64,000 nt of DNA, taken from the NCBI GenBank assembly GCA_025360815.1, contig JANYBL010000005.1:62001-126000 (forward strand), read 5' to 3'. Source of the DNA: Burkholderiales bacterium. GTDB lineage: Bacteria; Pseudomonadota; Gammaproteobacteria; Burkholderiales; Usitatibacteraceae. A program made the translations under genes and the position numbers. The notes beneath the pieces were generated by a model. That model saw only the letters and a program-made list of their open reading frames with translations, was not told where the DNA came from and made no database searches. Below, in pieces: positions 1 to 9,520 of this stretch. How positions within the stretch are numbered: position 1 is the first letter of the stretch; each line of letters begins with the position of its first letter.

Positions 1-2
1 GT

Positions 3-509
3 GCCGAGTCGGGTGTAGAGTTGGACGCACAACCCAGCTCACAACCCAATGCAAAGTCAAATAATAAACATTTCTTGGGACATAACCCGATGGGCGCGCT
101 AAGCGTGTTAGCACTGTTGGCTAGTATTGCTTTTCAAGCGGTCACGGGACTCTACGCTAACGATGACATTCTGTTGGAAGGACCCTATGCGAGCGCCGTG
201 TCGAAGCAATTGAGTGATCAAATAACGAATCTGCACAAAATCAATTCTGACGTGCTGATCGCGCTGATTGTGTTGCATTTGGCCGCCATTATTTTTTATA
301 CCATTTATAAAAAAGAAGCGTTGGTTAAGGCCATGATTACCGGTGAGAAAATGCTAAATTCCGGTCCTGAAGCGGAGAGTCAGGCGTTATTAGCGGGCAC
401 TTACCTAGGTGGTCCAGCCGAAAAAGCCCGCCCAGCTTGGCGGTCGTGGCTATTAGCTGTTGTTGTAGCTGCGCTCACGTATGTGGTGGTGATGAGGGCG
501 TTTTGGTAG
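3..509 (+). CDS. Cytochrome b561 family protein, 5'-truncated by window edge
   Basis: The reading frame is open to the left edge, so the true start lies outside; a TTG at 21 is unlikely to be the start. Three hydrophobic segments are visible, counted from the TTG: about 24-46, 77-96 and 142-162. The phrase GHNPMGALSVLALL and a later LHLAAIIFYTIY are typical of the membrane b-haem family (cytochrome b561 / hydrogenase b-type subunit), where His residues in the helices bind haem. The likely role is transfer of electrons across the inner membrane. A convergent c'-type cytochrome lies on the other side of a shared terminator, a common pairing in Betaproteobacteria, so the two may exchange electrons (inference). 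Confidence 0.82.
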   Translation, partial: AESGVELDAQPSSQPNAKSNNKHFLGHNPMGALSVLALLASIAFQAVTGLYANDDILLEGPYASAVSKQLSDQITNLHKINSDVLIALIVLHLAAIIFYTIYKKEALVKAMITGEKMLNSGPEAESQALLAGTYLGGPAEKARPAWRSWLLAVVVAALTYVVVMRAFW

Positions 510-554
510 GAGAGATGTTGGTTCAGGAGCGCGATTGGCCAAAAGCGACCAATA

Positions 555-580
555 AAAAAACCGCTCTCGGAGCGGCTTTT
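555..580. terminator. Bidirectional intrinsic terminator
   Basis: A perfect 6-bp GC-rich stem (CCGCTC, loop TCG, GAGCGG, 561-575) has an A-run on its left and CTTTT on its right. It sits between the convergent b561 and cytochrome c' genes, so it can stop transcription from both sides. Confidence 0.75.
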
Positions 581-602
581 CTCATCACAACGTTAACAAT
601 TA

Positions 603-1061
603 CTATTTTTGCTTATAGTCGTCGTGGCAGGCTTTGCAAGCTGCACCGGTCGCGCCAAATTGTTTTTTGATTTCATCGAAGGTACCGGTCTTGGAAATTG
701 CAGCGAGCTTCGTGCTTTCTTCAGCGAGTTTGCTCATTTTGCCCTTGAAATCATCCATTTTTTCCCAAATTGCTGGCTTGGCTTGTGTCTTTTCTTTATC
801 GCCTTTTTCAGTGCCGGGCGCGAAACCTTCTAGCGCCATCGGTGCCATTGTTGCGACGTTTGCGGCGCGCTTGGCAAAGGCTTCTTTATCGTAAGGCGCT
901 TCACCTTTGACCATCGCTGCCATGGGTTTGAAATTCCAGCCAATGACTTCAAAAACACTGTGGCGGTATTCAATGGCCGCGTCAGCCTTGACCTGCGCCG
1001 ATGCGCCGAAAGTGAATGTTGCCGCAACTGCCGCAGAAATAAGAAATACGTTTTTACGCAT
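603..1061 (-). CDS. Cytochrome c' (c-556 type), periplasmic
   Basis: 152-aa precursor. The ATG at 1061 has a GGAGAA ribosome site just upstream and opens a clear Sec signal peptide ending in ASA at about residue 22; upstream in-frame codons are not needed. The single haem motif CKACH is almost at the C-terminus (about 142-146), which defines the four-helix cytochrome c' / c-556 fold. Family members bind NO or serve as soluble electron carriers. The neighbouring b561 is the likely membrane partner. Function beyond haem binding is inferred. Confidence 0.88.
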   Translation of the reverse strand: MRKNVFLISAAVAATFTFGASAQVKADAAIEYRHSVFEVIGWNFKPMAAMVKGEAPYDKEAFAKRAANVATMAPMALEGFAPGTEKGDKEKTQAKPAIWEKMDDFKGKMSKLAEESTKLAAISKTGTFDEIKKQFGATGAACKACHDDYKQK

Positions 1062-1303
1062 GGGGGTTCTCCAGAAAATAGGTCGGAAAAGCAGGAAAGA
1101 CGACTTGATAACATGGCACAGCGCAAAAATCCGAGCACAATATCTGAATTTTAACGCATAGAAGATGTTTTTTTGAGCCAACAATAATAATCGTCAAAAA
1201 AATTGTTTTATGGGTATAAAAGTGATATCATTTTAATATCAATTCTGATTGATCGTTTTTACAGTAAATTGCATATCAATTTGCATGGCTCCTGGAGGAT
1301 TCA

Positions 1304-2215
1304 ATGAAAACATCAGCAAGTTTTATGGAAAAAGAATTTTCGAGTTTTGACGGATATGCCATGGTGGCATTGGCCGTGGTGTTGAAGGTTATTTTGGCGT
1401 ATTCCGTTTGGCAGCTCGCATTGCAGGTCAACCCGGACGTCAGCTTCTGGCGGGTCGTTTACATGCTGTTTCTGGCTGCCGCAGCGGTCTTTATATGGGT
1501 TGGGCTCTATACGCTGCAACCCAACGAAGGCGCGCTAGTCACGCTCTTTGGCGGCTATCGCGGCACTGATCGTTCAACTGGTTTGCGCTGGTGTTTTCCG
1601 CTCTATAGACGGCAAAAAATTTCGTTGCGTTCCCGCAATCTGAATAGCGACAAGCTGAAAGTCAACGACAAAAACGGTAACCCAATTGAGATCGGTGCCG
1701 CGCTCGTCTGGCGGGTGCGTGATACCGCGCAGGCAGTCTATGAAATCGACGATTATGAACTGTACGTTCGTGTTCAATCCGAAGCTGCAATCCGCCATTT
1801 AGCCTCGGCGTACAGCTACGACAACGGCGGCGATGAAAGCGAAACAAAAAATATCATCACGCTCCGCGGCGGCGCTGATGTTGTTGCCAAGGCGCTCGCA
1901 AATGAGCTGCAAGAGCGCTTTGATAAAGCTGGTATTTCAGTCGAGGAAGCCAAGCTTACGCATCTCGCCTATGCGCCCGAAATAGCGTCTGCCATGCTGC
2001 GCCGCCAGCAAGCCGAGGCAGTGATTGACGCGCGTTCGAAAATTGTTCACGGCGCAGTTACGATGGTGGAAATGGCGCTAAAAGGATTGAGCGATAAAAA
2101 TATCGTGCACCTCGATGATGAGCGCAAAGCCGCAATGGTCAGCAATCTCTTGGTTGTGCTCTGTGCGGAAAGCAATGTGCAGCCGATTGTGAATACCGGT
2201 ACCTTGTATAACTAA
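1304..2215 (+). CDS. SPFH/band-7 (slipin-like) membrane protein
   Basis: 303 aa. Two N-terminal hydrophobic segments (about 19-45 and 51-70) are followed by a band-7/SPFH domain (about 72-240). Recognisable pieces are [15 protein letters not shown], then a stretch with [21 protein letters not shown], then the helical region with [25 protein letters not shown] proteins oligomerise on membranes and scaffold proteases or microdomains. GGAGG lies just before the ATG. The next gene is a small ribbon-helix-helix protein; SPFH-RHH gene pairs recur in Burkholderiales (recalled, not checked). Confidence 0.85.
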   Translation: MKTSASFMEKEFSSFDGYAMVALAVVLKVILAYSVWQLALQVNPDVSFWRVVYMLFLAAAAVFIWVGLYTLQPNEGALVTLFGGYRGTDRSTGLRWCFPLYRRQKISLRSRNLNSDKLKVNDKNGNPIEIGAALVWRVRDTAQAVYEIDDYELYVRVQSEAAIRHLASAYSYDNGGDESETKNIITLRGGADVVAKALANELQERFDKAGISVEEAKLTHLAYAPEIASAMLRRQQAEAVIDARSKIVHGAVTMVEMALKGLSDKNIVHLDDERKAAMVSNLLVVLCAESNVQPIVNTGTLYN

Positions 2216-2261
2216 ACGCACGACAAACCGCAGAACTAAATGCACAACTAGCGGCATTATT

Positions 2262-2438
2262 TTGGCTCCCCCCAAAAAATCCTTCCTACTCCGAATCGAT
2301 CCCGAACTCTGGGCCGCGCTCGAAAAGCTCGCGGCTTCAGAGTTGCGAAGCGTGAATAGTCAGATTGAATATTTGCTCCGTGATGCCGCGATAAAGCGGG
2401 GGGCGCTGGGTGGCGAGCGCATTGAAAAGAACGAGTAG
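2262..2438 (+). CDS. Small Arc-like ribbon-helix-helix DNA-binding protein
   Basis: 58 codons from a TTG at 2262 to a TAG at 2436-2438; no in-frame ATG precedes it, so TTG (or the preceding ATT codons) must initiate. The product has a basic beta-strand ([13 protein letters not shown]) followed by two helices ([21 protein letters not shown], then RDAAIKRG), the layout of Arc/MetJ-type repressors that dimerise and insert a beta-ribbon in the major groove. It follows the SPFH gene after 46 bp and is probably co-transcribed. The residue pattern is typical enough to be confident of the fold, less of the start codon. Confidence 0.72.
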   Translation: MAPPKKSFLLRIDPELWAALEKLAASELRSVNSQIEYLLRDAAIKRGALGGERIEKNE

Positions 2439-2486
2439 CCAAGAGAATTATCGATCCTTAAAGAGATTACCCGAGATTCGACGATA

Positions 2487-3692
2487 ATGTGCGGTATGGA
2501 CCCCGTTAATCCTCTAGCAGCGCTAACTTGCCTCTTCGCGGCGCTGGCGACATCATTTTTTTTGCTGAAACGATTTGGCTTTCCGCGCCAGTCTGCACGC
2601 TTTGCGAGCATCGACGGCTTGCGCGGCTATCTAGCTTTTTTTGTTTTTTTGCATCATGCCTGTATCTGGTATTTCTATTTGCAGACTGGTGAATGGGGTC
2701 GCCCGCCGTCAAATCTTTATTCCCATCTGGGGCGCAGCAGCGTCGTGTTGTTTTTTATGATTACCGGCTTTTTATTTTTTACTAAGTTGCTAAATGCGCG
2801 TGAGAGCGGCATTGACTGGGGGCAATTTTTTATTTCGCGTTTTTTGCGTCTGGCTCCGTTGTATATGTTCGCCATGGCGCTGCTATTTTCAACAGTGTTT
2901 GTAATGACTAAGGGCGGTGTTAACGAGCCGCTAACGGTGATCGCAAAAGAAATATTCAAATGGTTAAGTTTCACCTTTCTCGGCTCGCCCGACATCGACG
3001 GCGTGGAGCATACCTCTCTCATCATGGCAGGCGTAATCTGGACGCTACCGTATGAATTGCTTTTCTATCTGACGTTACCGGCGATCGCTGTTTTATTGCG
3101 GGTGAAAGCGCCGCCGTTTTATGTTTTGGTTGGCATCCTGGGCGCTGCTGGGATGATTATTTGGCATCCTGAAGGTCACCAGTTTCTTCAACCATTTTTG
3201 GGCGGGATTGCCGCCGCAATCTTGACCAGAATGTCGTGGTTCCGCGCATTTGCCGCTGGCAAGATTGCGCCATTTATGGTCATCGCTTGTGTGCTGACGG
3301 TTGGCGCAACGCAACGAAATGCATTTGATGCTGTTGCAATATTGATTTTATTTTTTGCCTTTTCGTTCATTGCGGCTGGCTGCACGCTGTTCGAAATATT
3401 GACTAACTCAGTGTCACAAATGTTGGGCGAAATATCCTATAGCCTTTACTTGCTGCACGGCATATTGCTCTTCAGCGTTTTTCACTTTTTCTTCGAGCCG
3501 ACGCAAGTGAAATCGCTTTCGCCGCTAAGTTACTGGCTGTTAATTGTCTGCATCACACCGATGCTGGTTTGTACGAGTTTCATTACCTTCAAAATTATTG
3601 AAAGCCCATCCATGCGAAGTGTCACAGGCCTCACTACCTGGCTTAGAGCGAAAATAGTGAGAGTCAAAGTTCATTTACGAGCTGCTGGCTGA
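2487..3692 (+). CDS. Acyltransferase 3 family (OafA/YrhL-like) integral membrane protein
   Basis: About 401 aa with roughly ten hydrophobic segments spread over the whole length. The N-terminal IDGLRGYLAFFVFLHH carries the Arg and His typical of acyltransferase-3 enzymes, which move acetyl or other acyl groups from cytoplasmic donors onto sugars of LPS, capsule or glycopeptides. The late phrase GEISYSLYLLHG is also diagnostic. Start may be 2487 or the ATG three codons later; neither has a strong ribosome site. No polysaccharide genes are adjacent, so the substrate is unknown. Confidence 0.85.
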   Translation: MCGMDPVNPLAALTCLFAALATSFFLLKRFGFPRQSARFASIDGLRGYLAFFVFLHHACIWYFYLQTGEWGRPPSNLYSHLGRSSVVLFFMITGFLFFTKLLNARESGIDWGQFFISRFLRLAPLYMFAMALLFSTVFVMTKGGVNEPLTVIAKEIFKWLSFTFLGSPDIDGVEHTSLIMAGVIWTLPYELLFYLTLPAIAVLLRVKAPPFYVLVGILGAAGMIIWHPEGHQFLQPFLGGIAAAILTRMSWFRAFAAGKIAPFMVIACVLTVGATQRNAFDAVAILILFFAFSFIAAGCTLFEILTNSVSQMLGEISYSLYLLHGILLFSVFHFFFEPTQVKSLSPLSYWLLIVCITPMLVCTSFITFKIIESPSMRSVTGLTTWLRAKIVRVKVHLRAAG

Positions 3693-3736
3693 TATTCGCC
3701 CATGTTGCGCTCACAATGTTCACTGGAGTGTCCACC

Positions 3737-4981
3737 GTGAAAACATTTCTATGGCGTATGTTTGCCAGCATCGCGCTTGTCGCAGCAACAATAATGACCG
3801 GTTTAGGCATAGCGGCCACGGCAAAAATTTCCGATGACATTGTCAAAATCGGTGTGTTGACTGATATGTCGGGCTCCTATGCTGATATCACCGGAAAAGG
3901 CTCGGTCGAGGCGGTCAAAATGGCGGTCGAAGATTTTGGCGGCAAGGTGCTTGGCAAACCGATTGAAGTCATTTTTGCCGATCATCAAAACAAGGCTGAC
4001 ATTGCCTCATTGGTTTCGCGCGAGTGGTTTGACACCAAAAAAGTTGACATGATTACCGACGTCGTGACTTCATCGGTGGCACTGGCTGTTGTGAAAATCG
4101 CTGCTGAGAAAAAGAAAATCGCGATCGTCAACGGCGCTGCTACCTCACGCTTAACCAACGAAGACTGCACACCGTATTCCGTCCATTACGCTTACGATAC
4201 ATTTGCAGTCGCGAGTGGTACTGGCACGACGATGGCGAAAGAAGGGGGCGACAGTTGGTTTTTTATTACTGCTGATTATGCATTCGGGCAATCACTTGAA
4301 AAAGACGTAACAGACGTTGTCAAGGCAGCCAACGGTCGGGTGCTTGGTAGCGTGAAGCATCCGTTAAATGCAGCTGATTTTTCATCCTACATGCTGCAAG
4401 CGCAGGCATCTGGCGCAAAAATTATCGGCCTCGCCAACGCCGGCGGCGACGCGGTGAACGCCGTCAAAGCCGCCCATGAGTTTGGCTTGGTGAAATCGGG
4501 CAAACAAAAAATAGCGTCTTTGCAAATTGATATAAACGACGTCCACGCACTCGGCCTGCCAATCGCGCAAGGGCTGTATTCCACCACCGGCTTCTATTGG
4601 GACATGAACGACGAAACCCGCAGATGGTCTGAGCGATTTTTCAAACGAATCGGCAGAATGCCGTCGATGATCCAAGCCGCTAACTATTCAGCGACACTGC
4701 ATTACTTGTTAGCTATTGCCGCTGCGGGAACCGATGACGCCGATACCGTCATGAAAAAAATGCGCGAACTTCCCGTGAATGATTTTTTCGCCAAAGATGG
4801 CAAAATTCGGGCTGACGGGCGCATGGTGCATGACATGTATTTGGTCCAAGTCAAAACGCCGGCAGAATCCAAGCGCCCTTGGGATTACCTAAACATAAAG
4901 GTCGTCATCCCCGGTGATCAGGCGTTTCGGTCGCTGGCCCAGAGTGTGTGTTCATTAGTGAAAAATAGCGGCAAAGGTTAG
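3737..4981 (+). CDS. ABC transporter periplasmic substrate-binding protein (branched-chain amino-acid type)
   Basis: About 414 aa. I chose GTG 3737 because GGAG lies eight bases upstream and it opens a normal signal peptide (MKTFLWRMFASIALVAATI..., cleavage near residue 28). An ATG at 3716 is in frame but has no ribosome site. The mature part is a Peripla_BP_6 / LivJ-type domain: KIGVLTDMSGSYADITGKG, the VEVIFADHQNK-like strand, TADYAFGQSLEKDV and LIGLANAGGDAVNA-like segments. Such proteins bind branched amino acids, amides or aromatic acids. No permease or ATPase gene is adjacent, so this is an orphan binding protein and the ligand is unknown. Confidence 0.85.
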   Translation: MKTFLWRMFASIALVAATIMTGLGIAATAKISDDIVKIGVLTDMSGSYADITGKGSVEAVKMAVEDFGGKVLGKPIEVIFADHQNKADIASLVSREWFDTKKVDMITDVVTSSVALAVVKIAAEKKKIAIVNGAATSRLTNEDCTPYSVHYAYDTFAVASGTGTTMAKEGGDSWFFITADYAFGQSLEKDVTDVVKAANGRVLGSVKHPLNAADFSSYMLQAQASGAKIIGLANAGGDAVNAVKAAHEFGLVKSGKQKIASLQIDINDVHALGLPIAQGLYSTTGFYWDMNDETRRWSERFFKRIGRMPSMIQAANYSATLHYLLAIAAAGTDDADTVMKKMRELPVNDFFAKDGKIRADGRMVHDMYLVQVKTPAESKRPWDYLNIKVVIPGDQAFRSLAQSVCSLVKNSGKG

Positions 4982-5023
4982 TTCGTAGTGTAAACAGGCG
5001 CTGGCTGAAACGCCGCGCCAGTG

Positions 5024-5491
5024 CTAGGGTTGGACTGCATCCGCCCAACAATTTGGCGTCTCATAAAGCCGTACTTGCGATAGCGTGAGCTCGTGCCCAA
5101 AGCGGTCACGATAGGCATGCTCCAAAATTTCAAACGCCGCTTTGACGAGATTTTCTGCGGTTGGCACTTCATCCAAGATCACGGTTTTGTGTCCTGAAAT
5201 GGCGGTCAGGAAATCGACCATGACCTTATCGCCACGCCAGACTAAAAACGCGTGGTCCCAAAGGCTGACGAGCTTTTCATTGGCAATTGATTTGATATCG
5301 CCGAAATCCATCACCATGCCGTCATCAGTCGCACCCTCATCGTGAATGATGTTTGCTGTTAGCGTGATTTCAATTGCGTAGCGGTGCCCGTGGATATTGC
5401 GGCACTGGCTTTTGTGGTTTGGCAAACGATGGCCAGCATCAAATTCGAGGCGGCGGGTTACTGCGATGGTGTTTTGTGTTCGTGTATTCAT
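5024..5491 (-). CDS. queD: 6-pyruvoyl-tetrahydropterin synthase / QueD-family protein
   Basis: 155 aa, the usual size. Zinc-site and catalytic residues are present: His in FDAGHRL (about 20), Cys and the HGH pair in CRNIHGHRY (about 31-37), the WDHAFL His and the C-terminal ETPNCWAD Glu. QueD makes 6-carboxytetrahydropterin from dihydroneopterin triphosphate, the first committed step to queuosine in tRNA. Convergent with the binding-protein gene. No queC or queE in the window. Confidence 0.88.
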   Translation of the reverse strand: MNTRTQNTIAVTRRLEFDAGHRLPNHKSQCRNIHGHRYAIEITLTANIIHDEGATDDGMVMDFGDIKSIANEKLVSLWDHAFLVWRGDKVMVDFLTAISGHKTVILDEVPTAENLVKAAFEILEHAYRDRFGHELTLSQVRLYETPNCWADAVQP

Positions 5492-5709
5492 CAGGGATAC
5501 AGTTTATCACTTCGTGTCGAAATAAGCCTTTCAGCCGTCGCCTAAACGGTGTCTCTCTCGACGGTAGGCCGCAATATATTCCGCCAGAGAGCAGGTTTGA
5601 CCTGCGGCATTCGTAATTTTTCACCGGAGGCGCTAAACTCGATGTTTTGCGCTGTAGCGTTGCAACATTACCTTCATCAACCCGTTACTAAAATCTTAAC
5701 AAAACGCAT

Positions 5710-6951
5710 ATGTCTCTCATCGTCCAAAAATATGGCGGCACCTCGATGGGTTCGCCGGAGCGCATTCGAGAAGTCGCGAAGCGAATCGCGTACTATCATT
5801 CCCAAGGCCATCAGCTGATCGTAGTGCCGTCCGCTATGTCGGGCGAGACCAATCGCTTGCTCGGCTTAGCCAAGCAGCTAAACGATAATCCTGATTCTCG
5901 TGAATTGGATGTGATTGCCTCAACCGGGGAACAGGTTTCAGTGGGCTTGTTGGCGATTGCGATTCAAAACTTTGGTTTAAAAGCCAAAAGTTACACAGGC
6001 TGGCAAGTAAAAATTTTGACCGACAGCGCTCACACTAAAGCGCGTATTTTGTCGATTGACGACACCGCGATTCGTCAAGACTTAGCCGATGGGTATGTGG
6101 TTGTGGTGGCGGGCTTTCAGGGAATTGACGAACACGGCAATATCACCACGCTGGGCCGTGGTGGTTCGGATACTACCGGCGTGGCGATGGCCTCGGCACT
6201 CAAAGCCGATGAGTGCCAAATTTTTACCGATGTTGACGGCGTTTACACGACTGATCCGCGTGTGGTGCCTGAGGCACGTAAGCTAGACACGATCACCTTT
6301 GAAGAAATGTTTGAGCTGGCCAGCATGGGCTCAAAAGTATTGCAAATCCGCTCGGTTGAATTCGCCGGGAAATACAAAGTAAAACTCCGCGTGTTGTCGT
6401 CGTTTACTGAATTCGATTCCAACGATCGCGGCACCTTGATTACCTATGAGGAAGACGAAAACATGGAACAAGCCATCATCTCCGGTATCGCGTTTAACCG
6501 CGATGAAGCCAAACTCACCGTCACTGGCGTGCCCGACCGTCCCGGCATTGCGTTCTCAATTTTGGGGCCGATTGCGAAAGCGAATATCGATATCGACGTG
6601 ATTATTCAAAATACGTCGTACGATGGCATTACCGATTTTTCCTTTACCGTCCACCGCAATGATTACAACAAAGCACTGGCCATTCTGGAAAACGACGTCA
6701 AGCCCGCCATCAATGCCAAAGCTGTGTCGGGCGACAACAAAATCGCCAAGGTTTCGCTAGTGGGTATTGGCATGCGCTCACACGTGGGCGTTGCCGCGAA
6801 AATGTTTGAAACCCTTGCGCATGAGAACGTGAATATTCAAATGATATCGACTTCTGAAATCAAAACATCGGTCGTCGTCGATGAAAAGTACATGGAGCTT
6901 GCCGTGCGCTCGCTGCACAATGCATTTGAGCTGGATAAAGTAACGACTTAG
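5710..6951 (+). CDS. lysC: Aspartate kinase
   Basis: 413 aa, normal for a monofunctional aspartokinase. N-terminal [13 protein letters not shown] is the kinase signature; [18 protein letters not shown] and [12 protein letters not shown] follow. Two C-terminal ACT domains (from about 265; [20 protein letters not shown] and [19 protein letters not shown]) bind the feedback effectors lysine/threonine. It catalyses ATP-dependent phosphorylation of aspartate, the first step to lysine, threonine and methionine. Followed by a hairpin terminator. Confidence 0.95.
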   Translation: MSLIVQKYGGTSMGSPERIREVAKRIAYYHSQGHQLIVVPSAMSGETNRLLGLAKQLNDNPDSRELDVIASTGEQVSVGLLAIAIQNFGLKAKSYTGWQVKILTDSAHTKARILSIDDTAIRQDLADGYVVVVAGFQGIDEHGNITTLGRGGSDTTGVAMASALKADECQIFTDVDGVYTTDPRVVPEARKLDTITFEEMFELASMGSKVLQIRSVEFAGKYKVKLRVLSSFTEFDSNDRGTLITYEEDENMEQAIISGIAFNRDEAKLTVTGVPDRPGIAFSILGPIAKANIDIDVIIQNTSYDGITDFSFTVHRNDYNKALAILENDVKPAINAKAVSGDNKIAKVSLVGIGMRSHVGVAAKMFETLAHENVNIQMISTSEIKTSVVVDEKYMELAVRSLHNAFELDKVTT

Positions 6952-6990
6952 TTCAAGATGCCCGTTCGACAAAAAAATTATTGTTATTGA

Positions 6991-7021
6991 AAGCGGCGCC
7001 ATCGGCGCGGCTTCCTTTTTT
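6991..7021 (+). terminator. Intrinsic terminator after lysC
   Basis: Stem AAGC-(G)-GCGCC, loop ATC, GGCGC-(G)-GCTT, with one G-G mismatch, then CC and a six-T run. It ends only 13 bp before the next start codon, so the peptidase gene behind it may need its own promoter or read-through. Confidence 0.55.
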
Positions 7022-7034
7022 AGGAGAAGCACCC

Positions 7035-9134
7035 ATGTTTCGCCAGTTGATACTAGGAATCGTCGCAATGACCACCATGAGTGCCGCTGCAATAGCCCAA
7101 ACCGCATCGGATGACCCCTATCTTTGGCTTGAGGATGTGACGGGCGACAATGCAATTGCGTGGGTCAAAACACAAAACGCAAAGACGCAGCAACTACTCG
7201 AAGCGCAACCGCAATTCGCGCCAATCCGCGATAAAGTGTTGGAAGTTGTGAACTCGAAAGATCGTATCCCGGCTGCAGTTAAGCGCGGCGATTTTTTTTA
7301 TAATTTTTGGCAAGATCAAAGCAATGTGCGCGGCGTTTGGCGTCGCACGACGTTGGGAGAGTACAAAAAACCGCAACCGAAGTGGGAAACGGTTTTAGAT
7401 TTGGACGAGCTTGCCAAAACCGAAAAAGAAAACTGGGTTTGGAAAGGATCGACTTGCTTGTATCCAAAATATGATCGTTGCCTGATTAACCTTTCGCGTG
7501 GCGGCGCTGATGCACAGGTGACGCGCGAGTTCGATGTGCCGACAAAATCATTTGTTAAAGATGGCTTCCAAATGAAGGAAGCGAAAGGGGACGCATCCTG
7601 GATTGATCGCGATACGCTATTCGTACACACCGATTTTGGCGCAGGCTCGATGACCAAATCCGGCTACGCCAGGATCGTTAAAGAGTGGAAGCGCGGCACA
7701 CCCATTGAGAGCGCCAAAATAGTCTACGAAGGCAAAGCGTCGGACATCAGTGTCAGCGCATCAGTGACGGAGCGAAGGGGCTACACTACCAAACAATTTG
7801 TGCGTCGTGGCGTGACGTTTTATACCTCGGAAACGTATTTGCGCGAGGTTATTAATGGTGTTGATAAATTAACCAAACTCGACGTGCAAGACGATGCCGC
7901 GCCTGCCTATGCTTGGGACATGCTGTTTGTACGCTTGAAATCAGCGTGGACCGTCGGTGGCAAGACTTACCCGCAGGGCGCGCTGATCGCGATGAACTTC
8001 GATAAATTTATGAACGGCGGGCGCGATTTTGAAACGCTTTTCACGCCGACTGATCGCAAATCGCTTGCAGGCTGGACATTGACGAAAAATGTGTTGCTGT
8101 TGAACGAGTTGGATAACGTCAAAAATCAGCTGGTAGAACTCAAGCGTGAAGGTGGCAAATGGAGTCGTCGCGTCGTCACTTTGCCCGGCTTGGGTACGGT
8201 AAGCGTGAACGCAATTGATAGCGACGAATCCGATGATTACTGGCTCACGCTGACTGACTACCTGACGCCATCCACATTATTTTTAGCCAAAGCGGGAACA
8301 GACGATCGTGAAAAATTAAAATCGCTGCCTGCTTTTTTCGATTCGACCCCGTACAAAGTAGAGCAGTTCCAAGCGATCTCTAAAGACGGCGAAAAAATTC
8401 CATACTTTGTGATTATGCGTAAAGACGCCAAGCTCAATAGTAAAAATCCGACACTGCTTTATGGCTATGGCGGCTTTGAGGTATCGCAACTGCCCGGCTA
8501 CTCAGGCGCGATTGGCAACGGCTGGCTCAAACAAGGCGGCGTATATGTCGTCGCCAATATTCGCGGCGGCGGCGAATTCGGCCCGCGCTGGCATCAAGCT
8601 GGCTTGAAAGAAAATCGCCAGAAGGTGTTTGACGATTTCATCGCCGTTGGTGAGGATTTAGTGGCAAAGAAAATTACATCCCCGCGCCATTTGGCAATCT
8701 CTGGCGGCTCCAACGGTGGCCTACTGGTGGGCGCTGTGATGGTGCAGCGCCCGGATTTGTTTCGTGCTGTTGTTTGCGCAGTTCCTTTGCTCGATATGAA
8801 GCGCTACAACAAACTGTTGGCAGGGGCATCATGGGTGGCGGAGTATGGCAACCCCGATGACGCCAAAGAGTGGGAATTCATTTCTAAATACTCGCCGTAC
8901 CAGAACGTCAAGGCGGGCGTAAAAATGCCGAAGGTGTTGTTTGTCACATCAACGCGTGATGATCGCGTTCATCCCGGCCACGCTCGAAAAATGATGGCGC
9001 GGATGATGGAGCAAGGGCACGAGGTTTATTACTACGAAAACATCGAAGGTGGCCATGCTGGCTCCGCGAACAATATGCAACTTGCCTATCGGACTGCGTT
9101 GCAATATGCGTTCCTACTCAAGGAACTACAGTAA
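7035..9134 (+). CDS. Prolyl oligopeptidase-family serine peptidase (S9), exported
   Basis: 699 aa. The ATG at 7035 has AGGAGA upstream and starts a signal peptide (MFRQLILGIVAMTTMSAAAIAQ), so the product is periplasmic or secreted. An N-terminal beta-propeller region (begins DPYLWLEDVTGDNAIAWVK, typical of POP) precedes an alpha/beta-hydrolase domain with the Ser in GGSNGG (Ser559), Asp in TRDDRVHPGH (642/643) and His in EGGHAG (His674). It should cleave short peptides after proline or a similar residue. The sequence is complete. Confidence 0.92.
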   Translation: MFRQLILGIVAMTTMSAAAIAQTASDDPYLWLEDVTGDNAIAWVKTQNAKTQQLLEAQPQFAPIRDKVLEVVNSKDRIPAAVKRGDFFYNFWQDQSNVRGVWRRTTLGEYKKPQPKWETVLDLDELAKTEKENWVWKGSTCLYPKYDRCLINLSRGGADAQVTREFDVPTKSFVKDGFQMKEAKGDASWIDRDTLFVHTDFGAGSMTKSGYARIVKEWKRGTPIESAKIVYEGKASDISVSASVTERRGYTTKQFVRRGVTFYTSETYLREVINGVDKLTKLDVQDDAAPAYAWDMLFVRLKSAWTVGGKTYPQGALIAMNFDKFMNGGRDFETLFTPTDRKSLAGWTLTKNVLLLNELDNVKNQLVELKREGGKWSRRVVTLPGLGTVSVNAIDSDESDDYWLTLTDYLTPSTLFLAKAGTDDREKLKSLPAFFDSTPYKVEQFQAISKDGEKIPYFVIMRKDAKLNSKNPTLLYGYGGFEVSQLPGYSGAIGNGWLKQGGVYVVANIRGGGEFGPRWHQAGLKENRQKVFDDFIAVGEDLVAKKITSPRHLAISGGSNGGLLVGAVMVQRPDLFRAVVCAVPLLDMKRYNKLLAGASWVAEYGNPDDAKEWEFISKYSPYQNVKAGVKMPKVLFVTSTRDDRVHPGHARKMMARMMEQGHEVYYYENIEGGHAGSANNMQLAYRTALQYAFLLKELQ

Positions 9135-9257
9135 AGGTGACCTAAATTGATGGCGCGTTGCGGGCCGCAGTTTTTGTACGGGCTGTCCACCGAAATTTTT
9201 AAGCCGTTTTGACCGCGCTATACCAGACAGCGTACAATACGCCCTAGCGAAAAATCC

Positions 9258-9350
9258 GGAGAGGTGGCCGAGTGGTCGAAGGCACTCCCCTGCTAAGGGA
9301 GCATACGGTCAAAAACTGTATCGAGGGTTCGAATCCCTCCTTCTCCGCCA
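9258..9350 (+). tRNA. tRNA-Ser (anticodon GCT)
   Basis: 93 nt with encoded CCA. Acceptor stem GGAGAGG pairs with CTTCTCC. The anticodon stem CTCCC/GGGAG encloses the loop CTGCTAA, placing anticodon GCT at 9292-9294. The long variable arm (ATACGGTCAAAAACTGTAT) is the serine-type class II arm, and the T-arm GGGTTCGAATCCC is standard. Reads AGC/AGU codons. Confidence 0.97.
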
Positions 9351-9394
9351 GTATTCTGTTTTACGTAGTCCGATAATGTCCATGCAACACTCCT

Positions 9395-9424
9395 AAAAGC
9401 CCCCTATCGGCGGGGCTTTTTTGT
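9395..9424 (+). terminator. Intrinsic terminator after tRNA-Ser
   Basis: Nine-bp stem AAAAGCCCC/GGGGCTTTT with an eight-base loop followed by TTGTTTT, 45 bp beyond the tRNA 3' end. Confidence 0.8.
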
Positions 9425-9520
9425 TTTATTGCTCGTTATGTCGTCCAATTTTGCGCGAAATTCATCAGAGTGTGCAAAAACGCAGACACTTAGCCTCAAG
9501 ATAAGTGATGTGGAGAGATT

